Source of the DNA: an uncultured Lachnospiraceae bacterium
Lineage (GTDB): Bacteria > Bacillota > Clostridia > Lachnospirales > Lachnospiraceae
DNA length: 64,000 nucleotides
NCBI GenBank assembly: GCA_947630925.1
Contig: CANRJM010000001.1
Span: 1-64,000, forward strand
Direction of reading: 5' to 3'
This document shows, piece after piece, positions 26,026-35,508 of this stretch. The number at the start of each line of letters is the position of its first letter. Position 1 is the first letter of the stretch. The notes under the pieces were generated by a model. The model saw only the letters and a program-made list of their open reading frames with translations. It made no database searches and was not told where the DNA came from. The translations under genes and the position numbers were made by a program.

Positions 26026-26736
26026 TTATCCATTAGACTTCGCAAATAGTTTCTTTTTTTGCTTCTTTTCCTTCTTTTTCTTGCGGGATTGAAGTGGTTT
26101 GACCTCTGTTTCTTCTGCTGCAGCGGCTTCCGGCAGTTCTTTTTTTACCTCGGAAAGAATTTTATTTAAAAGGGCGATCTGGCGTTCGTGAAGCTCTTCC
26201 CTTTGCCGTGTCAGGTAATCCATTTCTTTTATTAATTTGGTTGTTATCTTTTCGCAAATGCGCTCCTCGGATTCCCGCTCCATTTCCTTGACGGTAGTCT
26301 GTATCATTTTTCGCATCATGGCTTCAAAGTGACGGAGCTTTTCTTCCTGTGATACCCGTTCCACTGCCGGAGAAGCCGAAGTATAATTGGGATGAAGCGG
26401 TGTAACCTGTGCGGTACGTTGCATCGCAGGATGATACATTTCAGCGGCTTGTACCTGTTGGTTCAATTCTTCACGAAGGCGGTAAAGCTTTTGCGGCTCC
26501 ATTGCATGAATTTTGTCAATGTCAGGGAGAATCATTTTAATCGCTTTCAACTGAAACCCCTGTTCCTTTAAATCCTTAATGTTTTTCAGGATAGAAATGT
26601 CCTTGGCGTCATAAAAGCGATGCCCCTGACTGTTTCGGCGGATATGCAGCCCTAACTCAACTTCCCAGTAGCGGAGGACATGTGTCTCCACGGATAATTG
26701 TTTGGCGGCATCTGATATACTATATTTCATTTCCAT
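26026..26736 (-). CDS. MerR-type DNA-binding protein with coiled-coil tail
   Basis: The 236-residue protein has an N-terminal winged-helix MerR domain (residues 1-75: YSISDAAKQLSVETHVLRYWEVELGL followed by DISILKNIKDLKEQGFQLKAI). The C-terminal half is a charged coiled coil with no effector-binding domain or metal-site cysteines and ends in a lysine-rich tail (KKKEKKQKKK). It resembles the MerR/RacA-like and DUF3967-type proteins of Gram-positives that bind DNA structurally or regulate envelope processes. GGGAGG lies 12 bases before the chosen ATG. It is 30 bases downstream of the membrane protein gene and probably cotranscribed. Confidence 0.75.
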   Translation of the reverse strand: MEMKYSISDAAKQLSVETHVLRYWEVELGLHIRRNSQGHRFYDAKDISILKNIKDLKEQGFQLKAIKMILPDIDKIHAMEPQKLYRLREELNQQVQAAEMYHPAMQRTAQVTPLHPNYTSASPAVERVSQEEKLRHFEAMMRKMIQTTVKEMERESEERICEKITTKLIKEMDYLTRQREELHERQIALLNKILSEVKKELPEAAAAEETEVKPLQSRKKKKEKKQKKKLFAKSNG

Positions 26737-26766
26737 AATGAATCTTAACCTCCCAATACTATATAT

Positions 26767-27603
26767 TTACAGATATTCCCTTATGATTTCTTCTACAAGT
26801 TGGTATTTTTCACGGGTTGCTGCCGCGGACAATTTTTCCTCGGTTTCTTTTAATTCTTTGGTAATTTTATTTTCCGCAAGGAGAGAATCCAGTAACTCCT
26901 GCATATCCGGTTCCAATTGCTGTGGTTCCTCCTTGGTTTGATGATGCGTGGCTGCTGCTTCCGGCTGCTGCCCGTTATCCGGCAGCATCTGCTTGTCCTC
27001 TGCCTTTTCTTTTTCCGGCTGTAACTGCTTGTCCTCTGTCTGAAAGTATTCCTGCTGGTACGCGGCTCTTTTTTCCGGATACAGATATTGTCCTTCCAGC
27101 CTGGAGCGCAGGTTATTTTCAAAATGATTTAATAACTGAAGCCGGAGCATCTTCTTTTTATAACGCACCTGAAAGATCAGTTCGCTCATTGGCAGAAAGA
27201 TCAGAAAAAGAACTAACGTCATAGAGTGGATTAAAATCCAACGGTCCGGAAGACCATAATAGATGCCAAACATAATGCCAAAGAGAGTACAGCCGGACAC
27301 GGTTAGACCGCAGAAATAATCAGATTTTTCCAGTGTGTTCATAGACAATCCAAACAAACGATACTGTTCCAGATAAGTGCGTATAAAGGTATCGGTATCG
27401 TATATGGGCATTTGCAGTTTGTAGCAGGCTTCATATTTTGTTATCATAGAGCGAAGCCATTTGTTTTTTGTAGAAGTTACATGTTCGGAATCACGCAGCA
27501 ACATTTGATATACAATTGCGCAAATACACTTTAGAAGGATTGCAACAGCAGTCAGGATTGTCATTGCAAAAAGTAAGTTATAATGTTCCAGTAAATGTTT
27601 CAC
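26767..27603 (-). CDS. Membrane protein of unknown function
   Basis: The 278-residue protein starts with GTG after AGGGGGTAATACAAC. It has an N-terminal membrane segment (residues about 11-35), a cytoplasmic loop and two more membrane segments around 97-145, followed by a long polar glutamine/glutamate-rich region predicted to be coiled coil (about 165-278). I do not recognise a family. Its position directly before the MerR-type gene suggests that the pair may act together, for example by tethering. Confidence 0.6.
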   Translation of the reverse strand: MKHLLEHYNLLFAMTILTAVAILLKCICAIVYQMLLRDSEHVTSTKNKWLRSMITKYEACYKLQMPIYDTDTFIRTYLEQYRLFGLSMNTLEKSDYFCGLTVSGCTLFGIMFGIYYGLPDRWILIHSMTLVLFLIFLPMSELIFQVRYKKKMLRLQLLNHFENNLRSRLEGQYLYPEKRAAYQQEYFQTEDKQLQPEKEKAEDKQMLPDNGQQPEAAATHHQTKEEPQQLEPDMQELLDSLLAENKITKELKETEEKLSAAATREKYQLVEEIIREYL

Positions 27604-27857
27604 GTTGTATTACCCCCTGTTTTTAATATGCAGTGTTAAAATTACTGTCGCTTATATGATAATCTTTTGGAAAACCCGGTGGAAGAGATATCGCTTGTCA
27701 TATTTATTGTTTCTTCGACAAAAAATGAAAAAAAGAAGCATAGAAAGAAAACAAATTGAAAAACTATAGATAAAATTGCATTTATCTGTTATGATACCAT
27801 TGACAGGGAGAAAAAGGTAGTTTATGTTCAGGAGAAGATATAGGAGAGAAAAAAAGC

Positions 27858-28457
27858 ATGTATGAGAGAGATCGTTATATTCCTCGGTTGACGATTATTA
27901 TTGTGATTATCAATATTCTCATTTTTCTATATACGGATTTATCCTTTGAAAATGGGGAAGAAATTGTCCTGCAGGGAGCGCTTTCATGGTATGAGGCGCT
28001 GCGGGAAGGGGAATGGTACCGGTTGATTACCTCTATGTTTTTACATAGCGATATGGAGCATATTGGAAATAATATGTTTATCCTGGCATGTATCGGATAT
28101 TATCTGGAACGGGGAATAGGAAGCCTGCGTTATGGGATTCTTTATTTTGGTTCAGGTATTCTTGCAGGGTGTACGTCAATGGTTTATAATATGATACAGA
28201 ATAGCTACACGGTATCCATTGGCGCGTCCGGAGCGATTTTTGGAACCATCGGCGCCATGCTTTTTCTGGTTCTTTTTTTTCGGCAGAGGCTGTATCAGTA
28301 TTCCGTCCAGCAGATTGCATTTATGGCGTTTTTGGGATTGTACAGCGGTTATGTGAATATGGAAGTGGATAATGCGGCTCATGTGGGCGGTTTTGTAAGC
28401 GGATTTGTGCTGATGGGATTTTTGTCGCTTGGTCTTAAAGGAAGACGGAACCAATAA
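27858..28457 (+). CDS. Rhomboid family intramembrane serine protease
   Basis: The 199-residue protein has six predicted membrane segments. The catalytic serine is in GASGAIFG and the catalytic histidine in NAAHVGGFVSGF; the structural HxxxN motif appears as HSDMEHIGNNMF. Rhomboids cleave membrane-embedded substrates near the outer face. The length suits the minimal bacterial six-helix form. The 254-base gap upstream separates it from the divergent membrane protein gene; I see no clear promoter match there apart from A/T-rich sequence. The substrate is unknown. Confidence 0.9.
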   Translation: MYERDRYIPRLTIIIVIINILIFLYTDLSFENGEEIVLQGALSWYEALREGEWYRLITSMFLHSDMEHIGNNMFILACIGYYLERGIGSLRYGILYFGSGILAGCTSMVYNMIQNSYTVSIGASGAIFGTIGAMLFLVLFFRQRLYQYSVQQIAFMAFLGLYSGYVNMEVDNAAHVGGFVSGFVLMGFLSLGLKGRRNQ

Positions 28458-28496
28458 ATAGGAAAATCATAATGGATAGAAGGAACGAGGTGCAGG

Positions 28497-29495
28497 ATGA
28501 AAGTAAATATATATTATGGGGGAAGAGGTTTGATTGATGACCCCACAATATTCGTGATGAATAAAATCATTACGGTTTTGGAAGAACTGAATATAAAAGT
28601 GGCAAAATATAATTTATATGAAGATAAGCGCGGTATTTCTATTTTGCCAAAGACTTTTAAAGATGCAGATGCTGTTATTTTGGCGGCTTCTGTCGAATGG
28701 ATGGGGATTGGCGGCCTTTTATGGCAGTTTTTGGATGCCTGCTGGTTGTATGGCGATAAAGAAAAAATGAAATCTCTATATATGATGCCGGTGGTATTGG
28801 CGACAACCTATGGAGAAAAGGATGCGCAGTTTACCATGGTAAAGGCATGGGAGATGTTAGGAGGGATTCCGTGCGATGGAATCTGCGCATATGTCAGCGA
28901 TCCGGTTGCATTTGAAACAGGCACGGAATATTCCTATTTAATTGAAAAAAAGACGGAAAACTTCTATCGCACCTTTTCAAAAAAACTGAGTTCGTTTCCT
29001 TCCAGCAGTATGGCAGTGCGTGAAAATGTGCAGCAGACCAAGACAATCAGCCTGACGCCGCAGGAAAGCGAACAGCTCTCTATGTATGTATCAGATGAGA
29101 GATATGTAAAGCAGCAGAAAGAAGATATCCAGGAATTGACGCAGATGTTCCGGGAAATGATGGGAGATTCTGTTGACAGCAGTGCAGAGGAGCCGTATAT
29201 CGATGAATTTAGAAAGGCGTTCAGTCCGATACCGGATATTGCGCTGACTTTCTCCTGGGAAATTAAGGGATTTCAGAAGCCTTTGATTCTTTCAATCGAT
29301 AATTCAAAACTGGAATGTTATTATGGACAGAAGGAAGAGGTAGATGTAGCGATCAAGTCTGACCGTCAGATACTGGAAAAGATTATTTATGGAGAATCGC
29401 CGCTCCAGACGGCGTTTATGGCAGGCGATCTGACTGCAAAAGGGAATTTCAGGGTATTGCATACCTTTGATACTTTATTCCGCTTTGGCAGATGA
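28497..29495 (+). CDS. Flavodoxin-like/SCP2-domain fusion protein
   Basis: The 332-residue protein has an N-terminal flavodoxin-like fold (residues 1-165, pattern of NADPH-dependent FMN reductase-type proteins, with ILAASVEWMGIGGLLWQFLD), a helical linker with a glutamine-rich stretch, and a C-terminal SCP2 sterol-carrier-like domain (about 230-332, ending KGNFRVLHTFDTLF). SCP2 domains bind hydrophobic ligands. The combination suggests redox chemistry on a lipid-like substrate, but this is inference. GAGGTGCAGG precedes ATG. It is 30 bases before the HIT gene. Confidence 0.7.
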   Translation: MKVNIYYGGRGLIDDPTIFVMNKIITVLEELNIKVAKYNLYEDKRGISILPKTFKDADAVILAASVEWMGIGGLLWQFLDACWLYGDKEKMKSLYMMPVVLATTYGEKDAQFTMVKAWEMLGGIPCDGICAYVSDPVAFETGTEYSYLIEKKTENFYRTFSKKLSSFPSSSMAVRENVQQTKTISLTPQESEQLSMYVSDERYVKQQKEDIQELTQMFREMMGDSVDSSAEEPYIDEFRKAFSPIPDIALTFSWEIKGFQKPLILSIDNSKLECYYGQKEEVDVAIKSDRQILEKIIYGESPLQTAFMAGDLTAKGNFRVLHTFDTLFRFGR

Positions 29496-29525
29496 TTATT
29501 ATTAGAAAAAGGAGATTCACAGAGT

Positions 29526-29948
29526 ATGAAACAGGTAGTTGATAACAATTGTATATTTTGTAAAATAGCGCATGGAAAGATTCCGGCCAATACAATTTAT
29601 GAAGATGAGGATTTTAAGGTTATCATGGATGCGGCGCCGGCCTCTAAGGGGCACTGTATTATTTTGCCGAAAACCCATGCGGCAGACTTGTTTGAACTGC
29701 CGGAAGAATATTGTCAAAAGATTTTTCCGGTTGCCAGGAAGTGCGCTTCTGTTTTAAAGAAAGTACTGCATTGTGAAGGACTTAACGTACTGCAGAATAA
29801 TGGAGAGCCGGCGGGACAGACGGTCTTTCATCTTCACGTGCATTTGATCCCGCGATATACGGGCGACGCTGTGCATATTAAATGGAAAGAGCATACAGAT
29901 GAAACAGATATTGCAGAACTTGCAGGGGAAATCCGAAAAGGGTTTTAG
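29526..29948 (+). CDS. HIT family nucleotide hydrolase
   Basis: The 140-residue histidine-triad protein has CIFCKIAHGKIPAN at the N-terminus and the catalytic triad HLHVHLIPR. HIT proteins hydrolyse or transfer nucleoside phosphoramidates and adenylylated compounds. Two cysteines of CxxC and the histidines could bind zinc as in other bacterial members. The length is typical. AAGGAGATTCACAGAGT precedes ATG. Confidence 0.92.
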   Translation: MKQVVDNNCIFCKIAHGKIPANTIYEDEDFKVIMDAAPASKGHCIILPKTHAADLFELPEEYCQKIFPVARKCASVLKKVLHCEGLNVLQNNGEPAGQTVFHLHVHLIPRYTGDAVHIKWKEHTDETDIAELAGEIRKGF

Positions 29949-29989
29949 TGTAGGAACGGGCTGAACGGAATCAGCGGAAGGAGGAAAAA

Positions 29990-30940
29990 ATGGTTACAAT
30001 TATCCCCGTGTTGGGAGCATTAGATCCATTGGCATTAGTAAGGGCATTGCCGGGAAACGTATCACAGGGAATGATCTGGGGCATCATGTCAATCGGAGTA
30101 TATCTTACCTTTAAGATTTTGAATTTTGCAGACTTAACGGTAGACGGTACCATGGCAACAGGAGGCGCTGTTGCCGTTATGCTGATACTGGCAGGTTATC
30201 ATCCGGTGGTTGCCGTCATAATGGCATGTATTGCGGGCATGGTAGCAGGTTTTATCACTGGTATTTTACATACTGTTTTTGGGATTCCCGATATTCTGGC
30301 GGGAATTTTGACGCAGATTGCTCTGTATTCTGTGAACCTGAACATTACCGGAGGGAAAGCAAACCAGGCAGTCAGCGTCGATCAATTTGATTTGATTGTT
30401 TCGCTCCGTTATATTACCAGCACGATTGTTGTTACCGCAATTTTGACGGCATTGATTATTGCTATTCTCTATTGGTTCTTTGGGACGGAAATGGGATTTA
30501 CGATCCGTGCAACCGGCTGTAACCCGAATATGTCCCGGGCGCAGGGAATCAATACCTCTGTGGCGAAGGTAATCGCGTTGATTTTTTCGAATGGCCTGGT
30601 TGGGCTTGCCGGCGGCCTTCTGGCGCAGTACCAGGGAAACTGCGACGTTAACATGGGGCGTGGAGCGATTGTTATCGGATTGGCTTCTGTCATTATCGGA
30701 GAAGTACTTGGAGAAGCAATTTTCGGCAATAGGCTTAACTTCTGCGGAAGGCTTTTGTTTGTAGTATTCGGAAGCATTATTTATTATATTGTGATCAGTT
30801 TCGTTGTATGGCTGGGCTTACCTTCTATTGATATGAAGTTATTCTCAGCAATTGTCGTAGCGATATTCCTTGCCGTTCCATATTTGAAAGGAAAGACAAA
30901 GAATTCTTATCGGAGAGCAGCAAAGGGAGGTGTACGATAA
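29990..30940 (+). CDS. ABC transporter permease of the COG4120 type
   Basis: The 316-residue protein has about nine membrane segments and matches permeases of the uncharacterised ABC importers that include the proposed tryptophan transporter TrpXYZ. Typical sequence is GVYLTFKILNFADLTVDGT and the later cytoplasmic loop MGFTIRATGCNPNMSRAQGI. It works with the ATPase whose start overlaps its stop codon (TAATG). The usual substrate-binding lipoprotein is not adjacent. GGAAGGAGGAAAAA precedes ATG. The substrate is unknown. Confidence 0.82.
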   Translation: MVTIIPVLGALDPLALVRALPGNVSQGMIWGIMSIGVYLTFKILNFADLTVDGTMATGGAVAVMLILAGYHPVVAVIMACIAGMVAGFITGILHTVFGIPDILAGILTQIALYSVNLNITGGKANQAVSVDQFDLIVSLRYITSTIVVTAILTALIIAILYWFFGTEMGFTIRATGCNPNMSRAQGINTSVAKVIALIFSNGLVGLAGGLLAQYQGNCDVNMGRGAIVIGLASVIIGEVLGEAIFGNRLNFCGRLLFVVFGSIIYYIVISFVVWLGLPSIDMKLFSAIVVAIFLAVPYLKGKTKNSYRRAAKGGVR

Positions 30941-31734
30941 TGTTAGAATTGCGGGATGTTCATAAAACATTTAATATTGGTACGATTAATGAAAAAAAGG
31001 CGTTAAACGGCGTCGATTTGAAGTTGGAAGAGGGCGATTTTGTTACTGTGATTGGTGGCAATGGAGCCGGCAAATCAACGGTGTTGAATGCGATTGCAGG
31101 GGTATGGCCGATTGATAACGGGACGATTCTGATTGACGGGGAAAATGTCACGGGGCTTCCGGAACACAAAAGAGCCAGTTTTCTGGGACGCGTTTTTCAG
31201 GATCCTATGACAGGAACAACAGCTACCATGGAGATTCAGGAAAATCTTGCATTGGCTGCCAGACGTGGTCAGAGAAGAGGCTTGAAATGGGGCATTACAA
31301 AACGGGAAAAGATGCAGTTTCATGAACTTCTTGCCAAACTTGACTTGGGATTGGAAGACCGCATGACATCAAAGGTTGGTCTGTTGTCCGGCGGTCAGCG
31401 TCAGGCAATTACGCTTCTGATGGCGACATTGAAACGGCCGAGGATTCTTCTGCTGGATGAGCATACGGCGGCGTTGGATCCTAAGACGGCGGCAAAGGTG
31501 CTTGCTTTGTCCGATCAAATCATTGAAGAAAATCATTTGACGGCTATGATGGTAACACACAATATGCGCGACGCAATCGTGCATGGCAATCGTTTGATTA
31601 TGATGAACGAAGGGAAAATCATTTTAGATATTCGGGGAGAAGAGAAAAAGAAGATTACGGTGGAAGATCTTTTAAGAAAATTTGAGGAAATCAGCGGCGA
31701 AGAATTTGCCAATGATAAGGCGCTGCTTGGATAG
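30940..31734 (+). CDS. ABC transporter ATP-binding protein, partner of the COG4120 permease
   Basis: The 264-residue ATPase shows Walker A GGNGAGKST, signature LSGGQRQA, Walker B ILLLDEHTAALD (with His in the LLDEHTAALD form typical of this subgroup) and the switch histidine in MMVTHNMRDA. It resembles COG1101 ATPases. It overlaps the permease stop by one base and its transcript ends at a strong terminator 7 bases after the stop. Confidence 0.88.
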   Translation: MLELRDVHKTFNIGTINEKKALNGVDLKLEEGDFVTVIGGNGAGKSTVLNAIAGVWPIDNGTILIDGENVTGLPEHKRASFLGRVFQDPMTGTTATMEIQENLALAARRGQRRGLKWGITKREKMQFHELLAKLDLGLEDRMTSKVGLLSGGQRQAITLLMATLKRPRILLLDEHTAALDPKTAAKVLALSDQIIEENHLTAMMVTHNMRDAIVHGNRLIMMNEGKIILDIRGEEKKKITVEDLLRKFEEISGEEFANDKALLG

Positions 31735-31740
31735 ATATGA

Positions 31741-31774
31741 AACAGGGGGATTGCTTATGCATCCCCCTGTTTTA
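31741..31774. terminator. Bidirectional terminator
   Basis: AACAGGGGGA pairs perfectly with TCCCCCTGTT around an 11-base loop, with T residues on both outer sides. It sits between the convergent ABC ATPase and nucleotidase genes and should end both transcripts. Confidence 0.9.
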
Positions 31775-31788
31775 TATCCGGAGAACTG

Positions 31789-32382
31789 CTATCCGTTGAG
31801 TTCGTCCAGTGTTAGTTGGTATAGCGGCAGAAACTCTTTTAGAAAGATATCCGCTTCCGGACAGCACATTGTTTTGATCGAATCTGTAATGGTCTGTTTG
31901 GCGCTGTGAAATTCCTTGTTTCCGGCTGCTTCTTCTTCCAGGCACTTAATCAGGGCTGAGATTTTATCGGCAGCTTTGACCAGACGGTAAGACTCTTTAT
32001 CCTCTGTTTCTACGATAAAATATGGTTGATATGCTTCTCTTAAATCCTCCGGAAGCATATCAAGCAGCCGCAAGGCCGCTTCCTTTTCAATCTGTTTGTA
32101 AGCAGACTGAATGTCCGGATTTTTATATTTAACAGGGGTAGGCATATCGCCGGTAATGATTTCGGTACAGTCGTGATAGATACCGAGCAGGGCGACGTGC
32201 TCCGAATTATAGTTTTTGCCGAGGCGTTTGTTGCCCAAAATAGCAAGGGCATGCGCAATGACGGAAACTTCTAAAGAGTGTTCGCTGATATTTTCTGTAA
32301 CAGAATTGCGCATCAGAGCCCAGCGCTCAATATATTTCATGCGCGCCAACATAGCAAAGAAGGAATATTTTTTTTGTTCCAT
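31789..32382 (-). CDS. HD-domain 5'-deoxynucleotidase, YfbR-like
   Basis: The 197-residue protein matches YfbR: MLARMKYIERWALMRN and NISEHSLEVSVIAHAL, the HD metal site in GIYHDCTEI and the later VKAADKISALIKCLEEEAAGN. YfbR enzymes remove phosphate from deoxynucleoside monophosphates. Catalytic His and Asp residues are intact. It follows uvrA by 9 bases on the same strand and is probably cotranscribed, which could tie nucleotide salvage to DNA repair. The first methionine follows the AAGGTGATGCT site. Confidence 0.85.
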   Translation of the reverse strand: MEQKKYSFFAMLARMKYIERWALMRNSVTENISEHSLEVSVIAHALAILGNKRLGKNYNSEHVALLGIYHDCTEIITGDMPTPVKYKNPDIQSAYKQIEKEAALRLLDMLPEDLREAYQPYFIVETEDKESYRLVKAADKISALIKCLEEEAAGNKEFHSAKQTITDSIKTMCCPEADIFLKEFLPLYQLTLDELNG

Positions 32383-32391
32383 AGCATCACC

Positions 32392-35250
32392 TTAATCTTT
32401 CTTTAACATTTTCTGAATATACTGTCCTGTATAGGATTTCTTACATTGAGCAATTTCTTCGGGAGTGCCCTGCGCTACAATCGTTCCGCCACGGTCGCCT
32501 CCTTCCGGACCGATATCAATAATATAGTCCGCTGTCTTGATTACATCCAAATTGTGTTCAATGACAATTACTGTATTACCGCTCTCCGAAAGTCTGTGTA
32601 AGATATCAATTAGTTTATGGACATCTGCAAAATGGAGGCCGGTGGTGGGTTCGTCCAGGACATAAATTGTTTTTCCGGTGCTTTTCCGGCTCAGTTCCGT
32701 GGCAAGTTTGATGCGCTGAGCCTCTCCGCCGGATAAAGTAGTGGACGGTTGTCCAAGTTTGATATAGGATAAGCCGACGTCATATAATGTTTCTATTTTT
32801 CGGCGGATTTTCGGTAAAGGGGCAAAAAACTGCAAGGCCTCTTCTACCGTCATATCAAGGACATCTGCAATTGTTTTCCCTTTATATTTTACATCCAATG
32901 TTTCACGGTTATATCTTGCTCCGTGGCAAACCTCGCAGGGGATATAGATATCCGGAAGGAAGTTCATTTCAATCTTGTTGATGCCGTCTCCGGAACACGC
33001 TTCGCAGCGGCCCCCTTTGGCGTTAAAGCTAAACCGGCCTTTTTTGTAGCCCCTGGCTTTTGCATCCGGTGTAGAGGCAAAAAGTTCGCGGATAAAATCA
33101 AATACCCCTGTGTAAGTTGCAGGATTGGAACGTGGTGTACGGCCAATCGGCGACTGGTCAATGGCGATAATCTTATCCAACTGTTCTGTACCTGTAATTT
33201 CCTTATGTTTTCCCGGAATGGTGCGCGCGCGGTTCAGCTTTTTTGCAAGGCTTTTATAAAGGATCTCGTTGACAAGGGAACTCTTGCCGGAACCGGACAC
33301 GCCCGTTACACAGGTCATAACGCCAAGCGGAAAATCTACATTTATATTTTTCAGGTTATTTTCCGCGGCCTTTTTTACAGAGATATAGCCCGTTGGTTTT
33401 CTGCGCTTCTTCGGAACGGGGATTTGGAGACGTCCGCTTAAATAAGCGCCGGTAATGGAATTTTCGTTTTCCATGATTTCTTTGGCCGTTCCTTCTGCGA
33501 CAACTTCGCCGCCGTGCACGCCGGCGCCGGGGCCGATATCTACAATGTAATCAGCGGCTAACATGGTGTCTTCATCATGTTCTACAACAAGCAGAGTATT
33601 TCCAAGGTTTTTTAATCGAATCAGGGTGCGCAGCAGTTTGTCGTTATCACGTTGATGCAGGCCGATGCTTGGCTCGTCCAGAATATAGGCAACGCCGACC
33701 AGACCGGAACCGATTTGGGTGGCAAGCCGGATGCGCTGTGCTTCGCCGCCTGATAAAGTGCCCGCGTTTCGTGCCAGAGAAAGGTAGCCTAAACCTACGT
33801 CCATTAGAAAGCCAAGACGCGCATTGATTTCTCTTAAAACAAGATCTCCAATGGCAATCTGGCGTTCGGTCAGTTCCAGATGTTTCATAAAATCCACCAA
33901 ATCGCAGATTGGCATCCGTGTTATTTCGGTAATATTTTTATCGCTTACGGTAACGGCAAGAGCGCCCGGTTTTAGGCGTTCGCCTTTGCAGGCTTTGCAT
34001 GGGATGATTTCCATAAAAGATTCATATTCTTTTTTGCTGATATCGGAAGCAGTTTCACGGTAACGCCGTTCTACGTTTCGGATAACACCCTCAAAAGGAA
34101 TATCGTAGATTCCTGTGCCGCGCTGTCCTTTATATTTTACGCGTACTGTTTTACCGTTAGTGCCATGCATGATTAGCTGTCTGGCTTCCGCCGGCAGCTC
34201 CTGATACGGGAGGGTTAAATCGAAGCCGTATTCTGCGGCGATAGCGTCAAGGATACAACGCCCATAGCTGGTGGGGTTTGTTGCTGACTGCCATCCGGGA
34301 ACGGCAAGGGCGCCTTCCGGAATACTCAGGGAGGGATCCGGAATGATCAGGTCTTCGGAAAACTCCATACGAAATCCCAGTCCGTGGCAGGTTTCACATG
34401 CGCCAAACGGGTTATTAAAAGAAAAATTCCGGGGTTCGATTTCTTCAATGCTGATACCGCAATCCGGACAGGAAAAACTCTGGCTGAAATTCTTCTGTCC
34501 AATATTTGGGATATCAACTGTCATAAGTCCATCTGCCAGTTTTAAAACATTTTCAATGGAATCAGAAAGTCTTTTTTCAATGCCCGGGCGTACGACCAAC
34601 CGGTCTACCATAATCTCAATATTGTGTTTTTTATTCTTTTCCAATTTGATATCTTCAGAAAGTTCATAGAGATGCCCATCGACTACAACGCGGACATAGC
34701 CGCTTTTTCTGGCGGATTCAAATACTTTGGCATGCTCCCCTTTCCGTCCGCGCACGACAGGCGCCAGAAGCTGCAGTTTTGTGCCGGTTTCATAAGTCAT
34801 GATTTCATCAACCATCTGGTCGACGGTCTGCTTCTTGATTTCTTTACCGCATTTAGGACAATGTGGGATTCCGATACGGGCAAAAAGCAAACGATAGTAG
34901 TCGTAAATTTCCGTAACGGTCCCTACGGTAGAACGCGGATTGCGGTTTGTAGATTTCTGGTCAATGGAAATTGCGGGAGATAACCCTTCAATACTTTCCA
35001 CATTTGGCTTTTCCATACGCCCCAGGAACATACGGGCATAGGAAGAAAGGGATTCCATATAACGGCGCTGTCCTTCCGCATAGATAGTGTCAAATGCCAG
35101 AGAGGATTTGCCGGAACCGCTTAGTCCTGTCAGTACGATAAAAGAATCGCGCGGCAGATCGATGCTGATATTTTTTAAATTGTGCTCCTTAGCGCCCCGT
35201 ATGCGGATATATTTTTTAGCTTCCTCATGTTTTTTCGGTGTTCTACTCAT
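32392..35250 (-). CDS. uvrA: Excinuclease ABC subunit A
   Basis: UvrA is the damage-sensing ATPase of nucleotide excision repair and works with UvrB. The 952-residue protein has two ABC modules: Walker [10 protein letters not shown] and GVSGSGKSS, two signature motifs (both LSGGEAQRI) and zinc fingers CPKC and later CEAC and CEVC pairs. The length is normal. GGAGGCTCGCAGC precedes ATG. A LexA-like box abuts the promoter upstream, suggesting SOS regulation. UvrB and UvrC are not in the window. Confidence 0.96.
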   Translation of the reverse strand: MSRTPKKHEEAKKYIRIRGAKEHNLKNISIDLPRDSFIVLTGLSGSGKSSLAFDTIYAEGQRRYMESLSSYARMFLGRMEKPNVESIEGLSPAISIDQKSTNRNPRSTVGTVTEIYDYYRLLFARIGIPHCPKCGKEIKKQTVDQMVDEIMTYETGTKLQLLAPVVRGRKGEHAKVFESARKSGYVRVVVDGHLYELSEDIKLEKNKKHNIEIMVDRLVVRPGIEKRLSDSIENVLKLADGLMTVDIPNIGQKNFSQSFSCPDCGISIEEIEPRNFSFNNPFGACETCHGLGFRMEFSEDLIIPDPSLSIPEGALAVPGWQSATNPTSYGRCILDAIAAEYGFDLTLPYQELPAEARQLIMHGTNGKTVRVKYKGQRGTGIYDIPFEGVIRNVERRYRETASDISKKEYESFMEIIPCKACKGERLKPGALAVTVSDKNITEITRMPICDLVDFMKHLELTERQIAIGDLVLREINARLGFLMDVGLGYLSLARNAGTLSGGEAQRIRLATQIGSGLVGVAYILDEPSIGLHQRDNDKLLRTLIRLKNLGNTLLVVEHDEDTMLAADYIVDIGPGAGVHGGEVVAEGTAKEIMENENSITGAYLSGRLQIPVPKKRRKPTGYISVKKAAENNLKNINVDFPLGVMTCVTGVSGSGKSSLVNEILYKSLAKKLNRARTIPGKHKEITGTEQLDKIIAIDQSPIGRTPRSNPATYTGVFDFIRELFASTPDAKARGYKKGRFSFNAKGGRCEACSGDGINKIEMNFLPDIYIPCEVCHGARYNRETLDVKYKGKTIADVLDMTVEEALQFFAPLPKIRRKIETLYDVGLSYIKLGQPSTTLSGGEAQRIKLATELSRKSTGKTIYVLDEPTTGLHFADVHKLIDILHRLSESGNTVIVIEHNLDVIKTADYIIDIGPEGGDRGGTIVAQGTPEEIAQCKKSYTGQYIQKMLKKD

Positions 35251-35287
35251 GCTGCGAGCCTCCTTCTCTTTATCTGCCCTTTTTTAA

Positions 35288-35329
35288 ATAGTAACATGAT
35301 TTTTATAACAAAGCAAGTACATATGTTCG
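35288..35329 (-). promoter_or_regulatory. uvrA promoter with adjacent LexA-like (SOS) box
   Basis: On the minus strand CGAACATATGTAC (35317-35329) matches the Gram-positive LexA consensus CGAACRNRYGTTYC with the GTTC half changed to GTAC. It directly abuts a -35 element TTGCTT (35311-35316), followed by a 17-base spacer and TACTAT (35288-35293). Confidence 0.6.
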
Positions 35330-35410
35330 ACGGTCAATCCTCTTTTTTGGCAACGGACAATATCTTTCCTCCAATGTTCGAGAAATGCAGGATTTTACAG
35401 GAAAAATCAC

Positions 35411-35439
35411 TTGAAAATAATATATGGATAAAGTATAAT
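35411..35439 (+). promoter_or_regulatory. Promoter of the GGDEF hybrid gene
   Basis: TTGAAA, a 17-base spacer and a perfect TATAAT lie about 70 bases before the start codon. Confidence 0.75.
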
Positions 35440-35508
35440 TATTATATATGTGGGTTTATCGGGTTTTTAAAGAAGGAGATTGCAAATACGATATAGGGGG
35501 TGTGTATT

